64,000 nucleotides of DNA from Halostagnicola larsenii XH-48 (GCF_000517625.1 NZ_CP007055.1:1550001-1614000); one strand, 5' to 3'; counted from the first letter of the stretch, positions 37,913 to 46,428 are shown. The notes: generated by a model not told the origin, from the letters alone. Numbers and translations are program-made.

Positions 37913-38712
37913 ATCAAACTCCGAAGGCTGTTCGGTAACAATCTAACTGGAACTCGAACAGCAATATTCCGTAAAAAAGTAACACGAGAAATAGCGTCCA
38001 TACGGAGGAATTCTCGCTGTATTTCTAGCTCAAGCAGAGAATATTTGACCCCTCCTCTTCGTTCGTATAGGTCATTACTGGCCCGGCACTTTACGAGTAC
38101 CTCAGGAATGTTTTCAATGGTATACCCCTGAGATAACATTCGCACCCAGAGTTCGTAGTCCTGCATTGATCGGTACGAGCGATAATTCCCGGCCTCCAAA
38201 ACGGAAGACCGTCGAAACATCACGCTTGGATGGTTTGTTGGAGATCGAAATTGAGCCATCGATCTGACCTCAGCTGCACTTGAAGGTACCTTTCTAACGT
38301 TTTTGATATTATCGGGGTTATCGTAGAATTCACCGACATTACTGCCGACAACATCAATATTAGGATTTGAGAGTAGATATGAGACTTGAGTCTCAAATCG
38401 GTGTGGTTCGGAAATGTCATCGGCATCCATTCGTGCGACAAGATCATGAGAACACTTCTTGAGCCCCGTTTGAAGTGCTATACCGAGACCTTGATTGGAG
38501 TCCAGCTGGATAAGAGTAAAAACATTTGGATGCGCTGAAGTGAATTTTTCGATGGTCTGTTCTATCTCAGAAGGAAGGGGGCCATCCGCAACGAGAACAA
38601 TCTCCTCGGGTTCTACTGATTGCTCAACGATGCTTCTAAGGGCTTCGTCTAAGTGTTCTGGATCATCATTTTCGTAAACGCTAATTAGAACAGAGAATGA
38701 TCCATCAGTCAT
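37855..38712 (-). CDS. Glycosyltransferase family 2
   Basis: A 285-residue GT-A transferase: FSVLISVYENDDPEHLDEAL, IVLVADGPLPSEI, then LARMDADD-like acceptor motif VARMDADDISEPHRFE near residue 95, PTNHPSVMFRRS and a late YELWVRMLSQGY, as in rhamnosyl- or galactosyl-type GT2 enzymes. Its 3' end overlaps the propeller gene (37855-37912), unusual for real genes here but both read as complete proteins. Confidence 0.9.
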   Translation of the reverse strand: MTDGSFSVLISVYENDDPEHLDEALRSIVEQSVEPEEIVLVADGPLPSEIEQTIEKFTSAHPNVFTLIQLDSNQGLGIALQTGLKKCSHDLVARMDADDISEPHRFETQVSYLLSNPNIDVVGSNVGEFYDNPDNIKNVRKVPSSAAEVRSMAQFRSPTNHPSVMFRRSSVLEAGNYRSYRSMQDYELWVRMLSQGYTIENIPEVLVKCRASNDLYERRGGVKYSLLELEIQREFLRMDAISRVTFLRNIAVRVPVRLLPNSLRSLIYRTFLRDGVETNEETSRI

Positions 38713-38997
38713 CGTACTCCAGTGAGATTTGAGTCTTTCTCGCTAAAGTTGTTCTCATGACTGTGGGTAACTGCTTAACTTCCATGCGTGTAGAATTACT
38801 TGCAAAGTTGGTATACTCAACATTCGTTTTCAGCAACTGTTACTAAGGCTAATGGCTTTACGTTTTGCTGCTTTTGTATTTCTCGTTATGGCTCAACCCT
38901 ACTTACGATCGCTTTATAGTTTAGTCTGAGGCGGAGCGGAAGTATGCTAGAACAAGTTGATCAAAGAGGTTTTGATACCTAAATAGTATTGTAATTT

Positions 38998-39780
38998 ATG
39001 AGCGCGGAAAACCTGAGAGACTGTCCCTTATGCCGATCCTCAGAGAGATCATTATCAAACCAGTACAATGGTTATTCTATAGGGACATGCGACAAGTGTG
39101 GTTTTCTCTATGTTTTTGACCCCGGTGAAGACACTGCTTCAGAGGCAAATGCAGAGATAGAACACGCGCGACATACAAAAATTCCAGAACCCCGAAAGCG
39201 CCACCAATACATATCAAACCTGATAGAGATGAGTTGCGGATCAAATGTAGATGTTCTTGAGATCGGTTCTGGTTATGGCGGATTGGGAAAATTACTTGAG
39301 AAAAAAGATCACACATATGTCGGATTTGAACCGAGCAATATACGTGCTGATATAGCAACTGAAGGTGGTTTGAATGTCATAGACAAGGTTTTTGAGCCAG
39401 CAGAAGTTGACCAAGCTTTTGATGTTGTAGTAATTGATAATGTGCTGGAGCATGTTTTGAATCCACTTGAGTTGATTATTGATGCGGCGAGTGTGATCAA
39501 GGATACTGGAATTGTAATTGTCATTGTCCCCTCCAGAAGAGATCTCCGACGGTTACACCCAAATTGGAATGATACACATTTCTGGATCCCAGATGTACAC
39601 ATTAATTTTTTCAGACCAATGGATCTGAATCGGTTATATGCAAGATCTGGCCTTAGCATGACTCCATTTCCCCCATCTGCTTTCGAAATAGGGACAATGA
39701 AAGATTTACTATTCAGATTCAAAGCATCTATTGAATATTTTGACTATTATCCCTTGTCGTTGTATACATATGGGTCATAA
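38998..39780 (+). CDS. Zinc-binding class I SAM methyltransferase
   Basis: A 260-residue methyltransferase. An N-terminal zinc ribbon (CPLC near residue 9, CDKCG near 32) is followed by a class I fold with VDVLEIGSGYGGLGKLLE, VGFEPSN, and DVVVIDNVLEHVLNP. This two-part design is common in O-antigen and S-layer glycan clusters, where it modifies sugars or sugar nucleotides. It may be somewhat short at the C-terminus. Last gene of the AT-rich island. Confidence 0.85.
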   Translation: MSAENLRDCPLCRSSERSLSNQYNGYSIGTCDKCGFLYVFDPGEDTASEANAEIEHARHTKIPEPRKRHQYISNLIEMSCGSNVDVLEIGSGYGGLGKLLEKKDHTYVGFEPSNIRADIATEGGLNVIDKVFEPAEVDQAFDVVVIDNVLEHVLNPLELIIDAASVIKDTGIVIVIVPSRRDLRRLHPNWNDTHFWIPDVHINFFRPMDLNRLYARSGLSMTPFPPSAFEIGTMKDLLFRFKASIEYFDYYPLSLYTYGS

Positions 39781-39801
39781 CTAGATGCGATAAACTCCAA
39801 T

Positions 39802-39879
39802 TTAGATACTAGTTGGATGGCAAAGTCCGCCGCCTTTCACGTCGGGATAGACCTTCTGGGCAACCCGGAGGATCCGCAT
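39802..39879 (-). pseudogene. Glycosyltransferase family 4, N-terminal stub cut by the island edge
   Basis: Minus-strand ORF of 25 codons beginning MRILRVAQKVYPDVKGGG, the standard opening of a haloarchaeal GT4 gene (normally continuing with a YHVH segment and 340 more residues). Homology stops after LCH near 39815 and the frame then ends at 39802. A TATA-like GAATAACATA remains about 40 bases upstream, so the promoter survives. The stub marks where AT-rich island DNA joins GC-rich host DNA. Confidence 0.75.
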
Positions 39880-39963
39880 TGGGAGGTGGATTCTCGAGTC
39901 ACCGGTTATGTTATTCGGTTCAAAACGACGTTCGAGGTGAAAGTCTGTCGTCCAGACACACCG

Positions 39964-40421
39964 TCACAGGGCCCGTGTGTCTCCCCAGTGGGCCGAACTC
40001 GAGAAGTCCCGACGAGCAACCAATGTAGGGGCTCGAAGGCGGTAGCAAACCGATCCGACGAGGACCAGCGCAGCGACGCCCGGCCACACCACTGACAGCG
40101 CCACGTCATCCGCCTCGGCGGTCGACTCGAGCGACGCGACGCTTACCGCGTCGCCGCCCGCAACTGGCAGCGTCTCGCTCGTCGACTCGAAACCGGGGGC
40201 CTCGATGGTCACCGTGTACTCACCGGCTTCCAGGGCGACAGTCCCAATCCCGTCGGCGTTTGTCTCCGCGGTGTGCTCGCCGATCGTGACGGTCGCCTCT
40301 GCAATCGGATCCCCGTCAGCATCCTCGGCAGTGGTGGTCGCGGTGTGTTCGTCCGCGTCGCCGGTGGTGAGCGTCTCGGTCGCGGTGTCGGTCACCGTAA
40401 GCGCGACCTCGTCCCTCACTC
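39964..40421 (-). pseudogene. C-terminal piece of an exported protein with carboxypeptidase-regulatory-like domain
   Basis: The frame encodes a Thr-rich region, one beta-sandwich domain (AEATVTIGEHTAETNADGIG, LEAGEYTVTIEAPGF) and a C-terminal membrane helix (VWPGVAALVLVGSVCYRL), but no signal peptide or natural start. The open frame continues to 40503 with a protein that has lost haloarchaeal character, because from about 40422 the DNA belongs to a different gene on the other strand. So the 5' part of a larger surface protein has been lost. Confidence 0.7.
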
Positions 40422-40903
40422 CGACGAGATGTCGATGGCGTCGCGTCGGCGACGATCGACGCGGGGACGGGACGGTGCGAACTGGTCGCCTCCACTCCCA
40501 CACCTGAGGGGCTGCTGGCCGAACGCGGGAGCAGCGTTCTCGACACGGTCGTCGATCACGGACGGGTGACCGTCACGGTCGTCTGTCCCGAAGGCGGGGG
40601 CGTCAACGCGCTCTCGTCGTCGCTCGAGGAACAGTGTCCCGACGCTCGCGTCGGTTCGATCCAGCCGAACCGACATCCGACGAATACGACGACGGTGGGT
40701 GATCTCCTCGTGTCGATGACCGACAAGCGACGATAGGCGGTCGAACTCGCCTACGACTCCGGGTACTTCGAGCGGGCGCGGGAACACAACACCACCGAAA
40801 TCACCTCCAATTCGGCGCCTCTCGAGCGACGTTCACACAGCATCTCCGCGCGGTCGAGCGACAACTCCTCTCTCGAGTCTTCGACTCGAGCACCCTCGTC
40901 TAA
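40422..40903 (+). pseudogene. HTH_10 (bat-like) regulator with nonsense and frameshift mutations
   Basis: The frame reads through the family's middle domain (GVASATIDAGTGRCELVAST, VVDHGRVTVTVVCPEGG, PTNTTTVGDLLVSMTDKRR) to a TAG at 40734, where CAG (Gln) is expected. It then continues AVELAYDSGYFERAREHNTTEI until a single missing base near 40811 shifts the frame; the next frame gives GASRATFTQHLRAVERQLLS and ends at TAA 40901. The N-terminal part is missing. Clear dead copy of the family at 3721 and 21070. Confidence 0.85.
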
Positions 40904-40992
40904 GGCTTCTTTCTCGCGAAATTTGGCGTCATCACTGTACAAGCTCAGCAATGTACAAGCAGACCATCGTTTGTTGACGAGGTGTTTGCGTT

Positions 40993-41007
40993 GCAAAGTT
41001 ACTTTGC
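40993..41007. promoter_or_regulatory. Palindrome 1 before ABC operon
   Basis: GCAAAGT-T-ACTTTGC, a perfect seven-pair inverted repeat with one central base, 41-55 bases before the permease ATG. Good candidate for the binding site of the winged-helix protein encoded last in the operon. Confidence 0.6.
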
Positions 41008-41009
41008 GC

Positions 41010-41025
41010 CACAAACTTATTTGTG
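41010..41025. promoter_or_regulatory. Palindrome 2 / TATA region before ABC operon
   Basis: CACAAA-CTTA-TTTGTG, a six-pair inverted repeat whose centre (AACTTATTT) is itself TATA-like, 23-38 bases before the ATG. A protein bound here would compete with TBP. Confidence 0.55.
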
Positions 41026-41047
41026 AGAGGGTATCGATCCAACTGGT

Positions 41048-41899
41048 ATGAGCGCCGAGAACCATCGTGGCCCACCTACAGGTCGCTTCTTCGAACAGAC
41101 CACCGGGTTCGCCGTCAGATCCCTTCGAACGCTCAGACGAAACGGTGCCGTCGTCTTCTGGGCGGTGGCGTTTCCGGCGATGTTCTATCTGATGACGGTG
41201 TACCTTTTCATCGATACCAGCACACTGTCGGCGGAGGTGGCGAGCGTCGTCAAGGCGACCAACGCGATCTCCTACGGGACGTTCGCAGCGCTGATCGTGT
41301 TCCTGAACACGTTCTCACAGTCGCTGGTCGACGACGTTGAGGGGGGTCGGTACGCGCAGTTTCGAGCGCTTCCCGTCCTCCCGAGCGCGGACTTCTTCGG
41401 GCGGTTCGCGGCCGCTTACGTGTTCGCACTCGGCGCGGCCGGCGCGGTCCTCGGCGTCGGGTGGGCTACCGGCGCGACGTACGGCACTCAGTCGGCCGGT
41501 TCCATTCCCGTCGCGCTGTGTAGCTTGTTCGCACTCGGCCTGTTCGCTGCGAGCCTCGCCGTCGTTCTGGTCGCGGCTGTGCCCGAAGCGAAATTCGCTA
41601 GCATCATCGCCATCAGCGTGGTCATGATCGCGTTCTTCCTTACCGGGTACAACGGCATCCAGCCTGGCATGGTCGCTTCCAGCGCGGAGTTCGTCAACTA
41701 CGTGCCGAACGCGCTTGCCACTCGGCTCGCGGTGTATCACCTCGTTCCCGTCGGTGACTGGACCCAGGCCGGACTCGCCGCACCGAGCGCACCTGTCTCA
41801 CCCGTCTTCGTCGCACTCCTCGCGGCGTACGCCGCAGCTGGGGTCGGCGTTGCCGTGTTCGCAACTCGACACTCGCTGTATCGGGGTGAAATCAAATGA
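41048..41899 (+). CDS. ABC-2-type transporter permease
   Basis: A 283-residue membrane protein with six helices of the ABC-2 type (first at about 35-57, last near 255-275), the membrane half of an ATP-driven exporter. The helix after the cytoplasmic N-terminus carries VVFWAVAFPAMFYLMTVYLF. Its stop overlaps the ATPase gene start (ATGA), so both are made together. Exported compound unknown; drugs or lipids are typical. Confidence 0.9.
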   Translation: MSAENHRGPPTGRFFEQTTGFAVRSLRTLRRNGAVVFWAVAFPAMFYLMTVYLFIDTSTLSAEVASVVKATNAISYGTFAALIVFLNTFSQSLVDDVEGGRYAQFRALPVLPSADFFGRFAAAYVFALGAAGAVLGVGWATGATYGTQSAGSIPVALCSLFALGLFAASLAVVLVAAVPEAKFASIIAISVVMIAFFLTGYNGIQPGMVASSAEFVNYVPNALATRLAVYHLVPVGDWTQAGLAAPSAPVSPVFVALLAAYAAAGVGVAVFATRHSLYRGEIK

Positions 41900-42792
41900 G
41901 CGTCGACACGCCCGCTATTGAGGCACGTAATCTCCGCAAGGAATTCGGTGATGACGGCATCCTCAACGGTATCGACCTCGCTGTACAGGAGAACGAAGTT
42001 CTGCTGTTGATGGGGCCCAACGGCACGGGAAAAACGGTCCTGCTATCGTGTCTCGCTGGGAGTCTCAATCCCACCGCCGGAGACGTTCGCGTGTTCGGCG
42101 ATCCTGTGAGAGAAGACGGCGGCCACAGCCTCTCGCTGTTGTTACAGGGCGGGGCGAGTGTTGACAGTCTCTCCGGCCGCGAGACCGCGGCGTTCTACGC
42201 GCGACTCCACCCCGCGTTCACGGACCGGTGGCGCGATCTCGTCGACGATCTCGGGCTCGCAGATGACCTTGACAAGCGCATCAAACACTACTCCGAGGGC
42301 ATGAAACGGAAACTCGAGCTTGCCCTCGCGCTCGCTATCGATACCCCGCTGTATCTTCTGGACGAGCCCACCGCCGGCGTCGACCTCTCGATGGTACAAC
42401 GGTTCCACCGCGCCATTCGGGACCGAGTCCGAGACGGTGGGACAGTTGTTACGACGAGCCACCGACCTGTCGATGCGGACCTCGCAACGCGTATTGCGTT
42501 CGTAAACGACGGTAGCATCACCGCTGTCGGGACGCCCACGGAGCTACTCGACGGCGTGCCCCCGGTCGTGCGCATCGTGGGTGCCGGCTCGGATACCGAG
42601 ACGCTCGAGTCGCTCGTCGCCGATGGCACGCTGTTCTATCACGGCGACGAACGTCGCGGCTTTCTCGCTGACGGCATCACGTCTGCCAGTCTCGAAACGG
42701 CGACAGGTACCGGCGTGACCGCCGAAATAGTCGAACCGAGCTACACCGACGCGTTCAACTATTACGTGCACACAACACGGACCAATGAGTGA
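41896..42792 (+). CDS. ABC transporter ATP-binding protein
   Basis: A 298-residue ATPase with all motifs: Walker A GPNGTGKTVLL (about residue 37), signature YSEGMKRKLELAL (about 134), Walker B LYLLDEPTAGVD (about 153) and the switch His in TTSHRP (about 192). The last 75 residues are an extra beta-rich domain as in drug-export (CcmA/DrrA-like) subunits. Partner of the upstream permease. Confidence 0.95.
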   Translation: MSVDTPAIEARNLRKEFGDDGILNGIDLAVQENEVLLLMGPNGTGKTVLLSCLAGSLNPTAGDVRVFGDPVREDGGHSLSLLLQGGASVDSLSGRETAAFYARLHPAFTDRWRDLVDDLGLADDLDKRIKHYSEGMKRKLELALALAIDTPLYLLDEPTAGVDLSMVQRFHRAIRDRVRDGGTVVTTSHRPVDADLATRIAFVNDGSITAVGTPTELLDGVPPVVRIVGAGSDTETLESLVADGTLFYHGDERRGFLADGITSASLETATGTGVTAEIVEPSYTDAFNYYVHTTRTNE

Positions 42793-43405
42793 GGACATCG
42801 AACCCGCGGATCTCCAGCGCGACCTTGATCGCATCAAGGACGCGATGGGTATCGCGGAACGCTACGAAAACGCGCCCGAGCAATGGCTGTTGTTCGGCGT
42901 ACTGATCGCCGTTGGCTGTGCGCTCTCTCAGTTCGTCGTCCTCGAGCGCCTCCCGGGCTACTGGTTTTTCGTGATCTGGTTCGGGTTGTTCGGCGCGTTC
43001 GGTGGGGCTCTCTACTGGCGGTCCGACAGCCGCTCGTGGGGACCCGGAAGCGAGGCTCCGAACGTCGGCTTTCAAATCCTCGTCGTGTACGCCGGGGCGT
43101 TCGCGGTCCAGTTCGTCACCGCGCCGTTCCTTCCGGACCTCGGCTACCTTTCGATGACCGCCTACGTGCTCGGCCTCGTTCTCGTGATGCTCGGGATCGC
43201 GTACGTCGTCGCCGGGGAGACCCTAAAGGCCTACCACATCCGCGACCGAGACCGATACGCGCTCCACGCCGGCGGCGCCCTGATGGCCGGTCTCGGCATC
43301 GCCATCCCGAACGTCGAACCGCTCCACGAGTGGGGGTTCGCGGCGTTCGGCCCGCTGTATCTGGTGTACGCGACAGTAACCTATCTGATGCTGACGAGAA
43401 CGTAG
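42785..43405 (+). CDS. Integral membrane protein of the ABC operon
   Basis: A 206-residue protein with a charged N-terminal helix (DLQRDLDRIKDAMGIAERYE) and six predicted membrane segments from about residue 37 to 203. It overlaps the ATPase gene by 8 bases. No family I can name, but its place between transporter and regulator suggests it belongs to the exporter or senses its substrate in the membrane. Confidence 0.8.
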   Translation: MSEDIEPADLQRDLDRIKDAMGIAERYENAPEQWLLFGVLIAVGCALSQFVVLERLPGYWFFVIWFGLFGAFGGALYWRSDSRSWGPGSEAPNVGFQILVVYAGAFAVQFVTAPFLPDLGYLSMTAYVLGLVLVMLGIAYVVAGETLKAYHIRDRDRYALHAGGALMAGLGIAIPNVEPLHEWGFAAFGPLYLVYATVTYLMLTRT

Positions 43406-43406
43406 A

Positions 43407-43691
43407 ATGGATCTCGACAAACTCGTCCACCAACCGACGCGACTGCAGATCTTCGCCTATCTCTACCAGCACGGCGAGTCGAGTTTCAACGACCTCACCG
43501 AGGATCTAGATCTCACGGAGGGGAATCTCTCGAGTCATCTTCAGCGCATGGAAGCGGCCGACGCGGTCGAGATACGGAAGGAATTCGTCGATAAGCGCCC
43601 TCGTACAAACGCGGTCCTCACCGACGAGGGCGAAGCACTATTCGAAGACCACGTCCAGCAACTGCAAGGACTCATCGACGAACTGGAATAA
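43407..43691 (+). CDS. Winged-helix transcriptional regulator
   Basis: A 94-residue winged helix (DKLVHQPTRLQIFAYLYQHG, then EGNLSSHLQRMEAADAVEI), of the MarR-like DNA-binding group often called HTH_27. No ligand domain, so it may act as a simple dimer. It begins one base after the membrane protein stop and is the last gene of the operon; the palindromes at 40993-41025 are its probable operators. Confidence 0.9.
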   Translation: MDLDKLVHQPTRLQIFAYLYQHGESSFNDLTEDLDLTEGNLSSHLQRMEAADAVEIRKEFVDKRPRTNAVLTDEGEALFEDHVQQLQGLIDELE

Positions 43692-43880
43692 CAGAGTGAC
43701 TGGACTGGGTGCCAATTCCGACAGTAGTCGTTACAGCGGTCGTGCAGGATACAGCGGATGTCTGCACCACGGCGCTCCTGTTTATTCCGCCATCGTTCGA
43801 CTGAATCAGGCGATTGGTAGATGTGCGAAGTTCTCGTAGCCAACGTGAGATACAAGCCCTTGACCCGCGAGTAAGTGAGT

Positions 43881-44312
43881 GTGGAACCATCACATGTGCT
43901 CGTCCCGTTGGATGGCTCACCACTAGCCGACGACGCCCTCGAACACGCACTCGACGTCTTCGACTGCCAGATCACCGTGTTGAACGTCGTGACGCCGCTT
44001 GACGCGGATATGAGCGAAGGCGGTGTTCTGGAGCCGGACGAAGCGCGACTCAATGCGGCACGCACTCGAGCCGACCAGCTGGTCGAGCGTGCCCGCCATC
44101 AGACTGCGGCGAAGGACCGTCCGGTCGAAACGGCTGTCGAAACCGGTGAGCCGGCAGAGACGATCCTCGCGTACATCGACACGACTGACGTGGATCACGT
44201 GGTGATGGGGGGTCATGGTGGTCCCAAGACCGGGGCGCTTCGTCGCTTGCTCGGTACTGTCGCAACGACCGTGGTCGGTAAAGCGCCCGTCCCGGTGACG
44301 GTTGTCCGGTGA
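43881..44312 (+). CDS. Universal stress protein, UspA family
   Basis: A 143-residue UspA domain: HVLVPLDGSPLADDALEHAL at the start, VMGGHGGPKTGALRRLLGT near the end, close to the nucleotide-binding motif. GTG start at 43881 or 43875. The PiT transporter and another UspA protein follow on the opposite strand. Confidence 0.93.
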   Translation: MEPSHVLVPLDGSPLADDALEHALDVFDCQITVLNVVTPLDADMSEGGVLEPDEARLNAARTRADQLVERARHQTAAKDRPVETAVETGEPAETILAYIDTTDVDHVVMGGHGGPKTGALRRLLGTVATTVVGKAPVPVTVVR

Positions 44313-44332
44313 ATTTCGTGGTTGAATATCAC

Positions 44333-45535
44333 CTACGCAATCCCAAGGAGCGTCGAGAAGAGTCGGTAGAGTCCAAATCCGATCCCGATAGAACTCGCCA
44401 GTGTGAGCAGCCAGAAGATGATCGTGGTGGTGATTTTCTGGCGGGAGACACCGGCAGTGCCAGCAGCTAGGCCGCTACCGATCACACCCGAAATGATGAT
44501 ATTGTTGAACGAAATCGGAATGCCGAGCACAATTGCCGTCTGGGCGATGATGAATCCGGGGACGAGCGCCGCAATCGACCGGCGAACGCCTAGCTGTGCG
44601 TATTCACGCGAGGTTGCTTGCAACAATCGGGGAGCACCCATCCACGCACCTGCCAGGATGCCGGCTGCGCCGATGATCAGGAGCACAATCCCCGGCAGTC
44701 CGAGTTCGATACCGTACAGCTCCTCGAGCGGTCCTGTCGCGAGTCCGACTTGACTGCCACCACTACTGAACGCAACGATCCCACCGAGGATGAGCAAGAA
44801 CGCTCGGATTCCCTGATCGACGGACTCGTACATCTTTTGTCGCATGAGCCGAAACCCGACAGCCGCAAACACGACCGTGACAGCGACCACTACGACGTCG
44901 ATGCCGGCGACGCGTGGGTTTCCTAGCGTGAGTGATACCAGGTCCGCGACCGATCCCTGCGGACGGTCGGGATGGGGAATCACTCCGAGACGGATATGCG
45001 CGAGGATGCCTGCGACGACAGCTGCCAGGAGCGGTACCCCCACCGTCTCGGGAATATCGTCCCGGCGAAGGAGTGTCGCCGTGAGAAAGGCGAGTCCACC
45101 CGATGACGGTGGGACGAGCACCCAGAACGTTCCGATCCGGCGATAGGTATCGAACGCCGGGGCGCCACCGAGCGAGAGGCCGACACCGACCATTGCTCCG
45201 GTGGTCGCAAACGCCGCCGGCACCGGATACCCCGTGTAGACGCCGAACGACATGAACGTCGCCGCGACCAGTAGGCCTGTCGTTGCCGCGAGCGGCGTGA
45301 TCGTGACGCCGCCGATGAGGTCGGCCCCGACAGTCTCGGAGATGCTGCCGCCTTGCGTAACTGCACCGGCTGCCGCGAGAATCCCGATCAGGAACGCTGC
45401 CTGCATCGTCGAAATCGCATTCGCACCGATTGCAGGGGCGAACGGCGGAGAGTTGCTGTTCGCCCCGAGCGACCACGCCATGAACAGACAGGTCACGGTT
45501 GCGAGGCCAACGAGGGCCCAGAATGCCAGCGTCAC
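44333..45535 (-). CDS. PiT-family inorganic phosphate transporter
   Basis: A 400-residue membrane protein of the PiT family with both repeat motifs recognisable: SLGANSNSPPFAPAIGANAIST near residue 24 and the second half starting about residue 210. It imports phosphate with a cation. Its ATG overlaps the stop of the UspA-like gene (45532-45535), tying phosphate uptake to a stress protein; a similar pairing of PiT and UspA is known in haloarchaea. Confidence 0.92.
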   Translation of the reverse strand: MTLAFWALVGLATVTCLFMAWSLGANSNSPPFAPAIGANAISTMQAAFLIGILAAAGAVTQGGSISETVGADLIGGVTITPLAATTGLLVAATFMSFGVYTGYPVPAAFATTGAMVGVGLSLGGAPAFDTYRRIGTFWVLVPPSSGGLAFLTATLLRRDDIPETVGVPLLAAVVAGILAHIRLGVIPHPDRPQGSVADLVSLTLGNPRVAGIDVVVVAVTVVFAAVGFRLMRQKMYESVDQGIRAFLLILGGIVAFSSGGSQVGLATGPLEELYGIELGLPGIVLLIIGAAGILAGAWMGAPRLLQATSREYAQLGVRRSIAALVPGFIIAQTAIVLGIPISFNNIIISGVIGSGLAAGTAGVSRQKITTTIIFWLLTLASSIGIGFGLYRLFSTLLGIA

Positions 45536-46230
45536 GACTGGTCCCAGAGCCGCTCGACGTACCTAAGGCCCGTTCTACCGACGACGGCACCCGAACGCGC
45601 GAGTAGCACCGTCCGATCAGTCCGATGACTAACTGGCTGCGGGATCGATCCGACAAGTCGGCGTCGAACCGCGCCGTGGCGTGTCGCCCCGAAGATGATC
45701 ACGTCGTAGTCGGGTACTGTCTCAGCGATCGCGTCGGAGACATCCTCACCAGTTTGGAGCAGTGTTTCGATCCGTATGTCCGGACCGGGTGCCTCCTCGA
45801 GCGTCAGTGTGGCAGTTGCGATGTCGTCTTTTGCAGCGTCGGGATCACTATCGGACTCACCGACTGACAGAACGTGAACGGTCGCGTCGTTACGAACGGC
45901 GATGGCTTTCGCCGCCAGTGCTGCTGATGGGACGTGGGGTCCGTCGGCCACTGAGTGACTAACGGACATTTCATGGTCGACAGGGACATCATCTGGAGCG
46001 ACGGTCGTCGCCGCGTCGAGCATCTCCTGGGTATCTCCCGAAAACGTCTCGATAATCATTTCATCAGCGTCCATAGAAAACGGGGAGCCGTGCGGTTTGA
46101 CGATGACAGAAACCATCTTCACTCTCGTATCGAGCAGGCGAGCGAGGTCGCCGACAGCCCGGACGAGTTGTTCAACGTGGTCCGAATTCGCGACTGCGAC
46201 CAGTATCGGCTGGTTCTTCAGTTCGGTCAT
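45532..46230 (-). CDS. Universal stress protein-like, phosphate-transporter partner
   Basis: A 232-residue UspA-fold protein, longer than usual. The N-terminal strand PILVAVANSDHVEQL and late GATRHGAVRRRLVGS fit the fold, but the first Gly-x2-Gly of the ATP motif is broken (GATR), so nucleotide binding is doubtful. The C-terminal 40 residues are extra and basic. Translationally coupled to the PiT gene; may regulate that transporter. Confidence 0.85.
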   Translation of the reverse strand: MTELKNQPILVAVANSDHVEQLVRAVGDLARLLDTRVKMVSVIVKPHGSPFSMDADEMIIETFSGDTQEMLDAATTVAPDDVPVDHEMSVSHSVADGPHVPSAALAAKAIAVRNDATVHVLSVGESDSDPDAAKDDIATATLTLEEAPGPDIRIETLLQTGEDVSDAIAETVPDYDVIIFGATRHGAVRRRLVGSIPQPVSHRTDRTVLLARSGAVVGRTGLRYVERLWDQS

Positions 46231-46373
46231 TGAGAGCGATTTCTTGGCCTTCTTGGTATCAGATTGATACTCTCCGTTCAGGTCGTGTGTACTTAATATT
46301 GTGCCTCATTGTAGATGAACATCGTGTCGATTCGGATGGCGTGGTGGTATCTAGTTCTAAGCACTGTTCGCTG

Positions 46374-46428
46374 AGGGGATGTCTCGAGACTGATTTCATA
46401 TCGAACTCGAGAACTGGAGACATCCCCT
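46374..46428. repeat. Long inverted repeat upstream of AglB-like gene
   Basis: AGGGGATGTCTC (46374-46385) and GAGACATCCCCT (46417-46428) are perfect complements separated by 31 bases. CTCGAG also occurs on both inner sides. The stem sits about 60 bases before the gene start and just upstream of a TATA-like GGATAATC (46455-46462). It could be a double operator, a transcript-end hairpin of an unseen RNA, or a tiny mobile remnant. Confidence 0.6.

Noticed and set aside
40936-40960. Two direct copies of TGTACAAGC
   Set aside because: Only two copies of nine bases, 16 bases apart, inside a decayed region; not enough to call a repeat array or operator.
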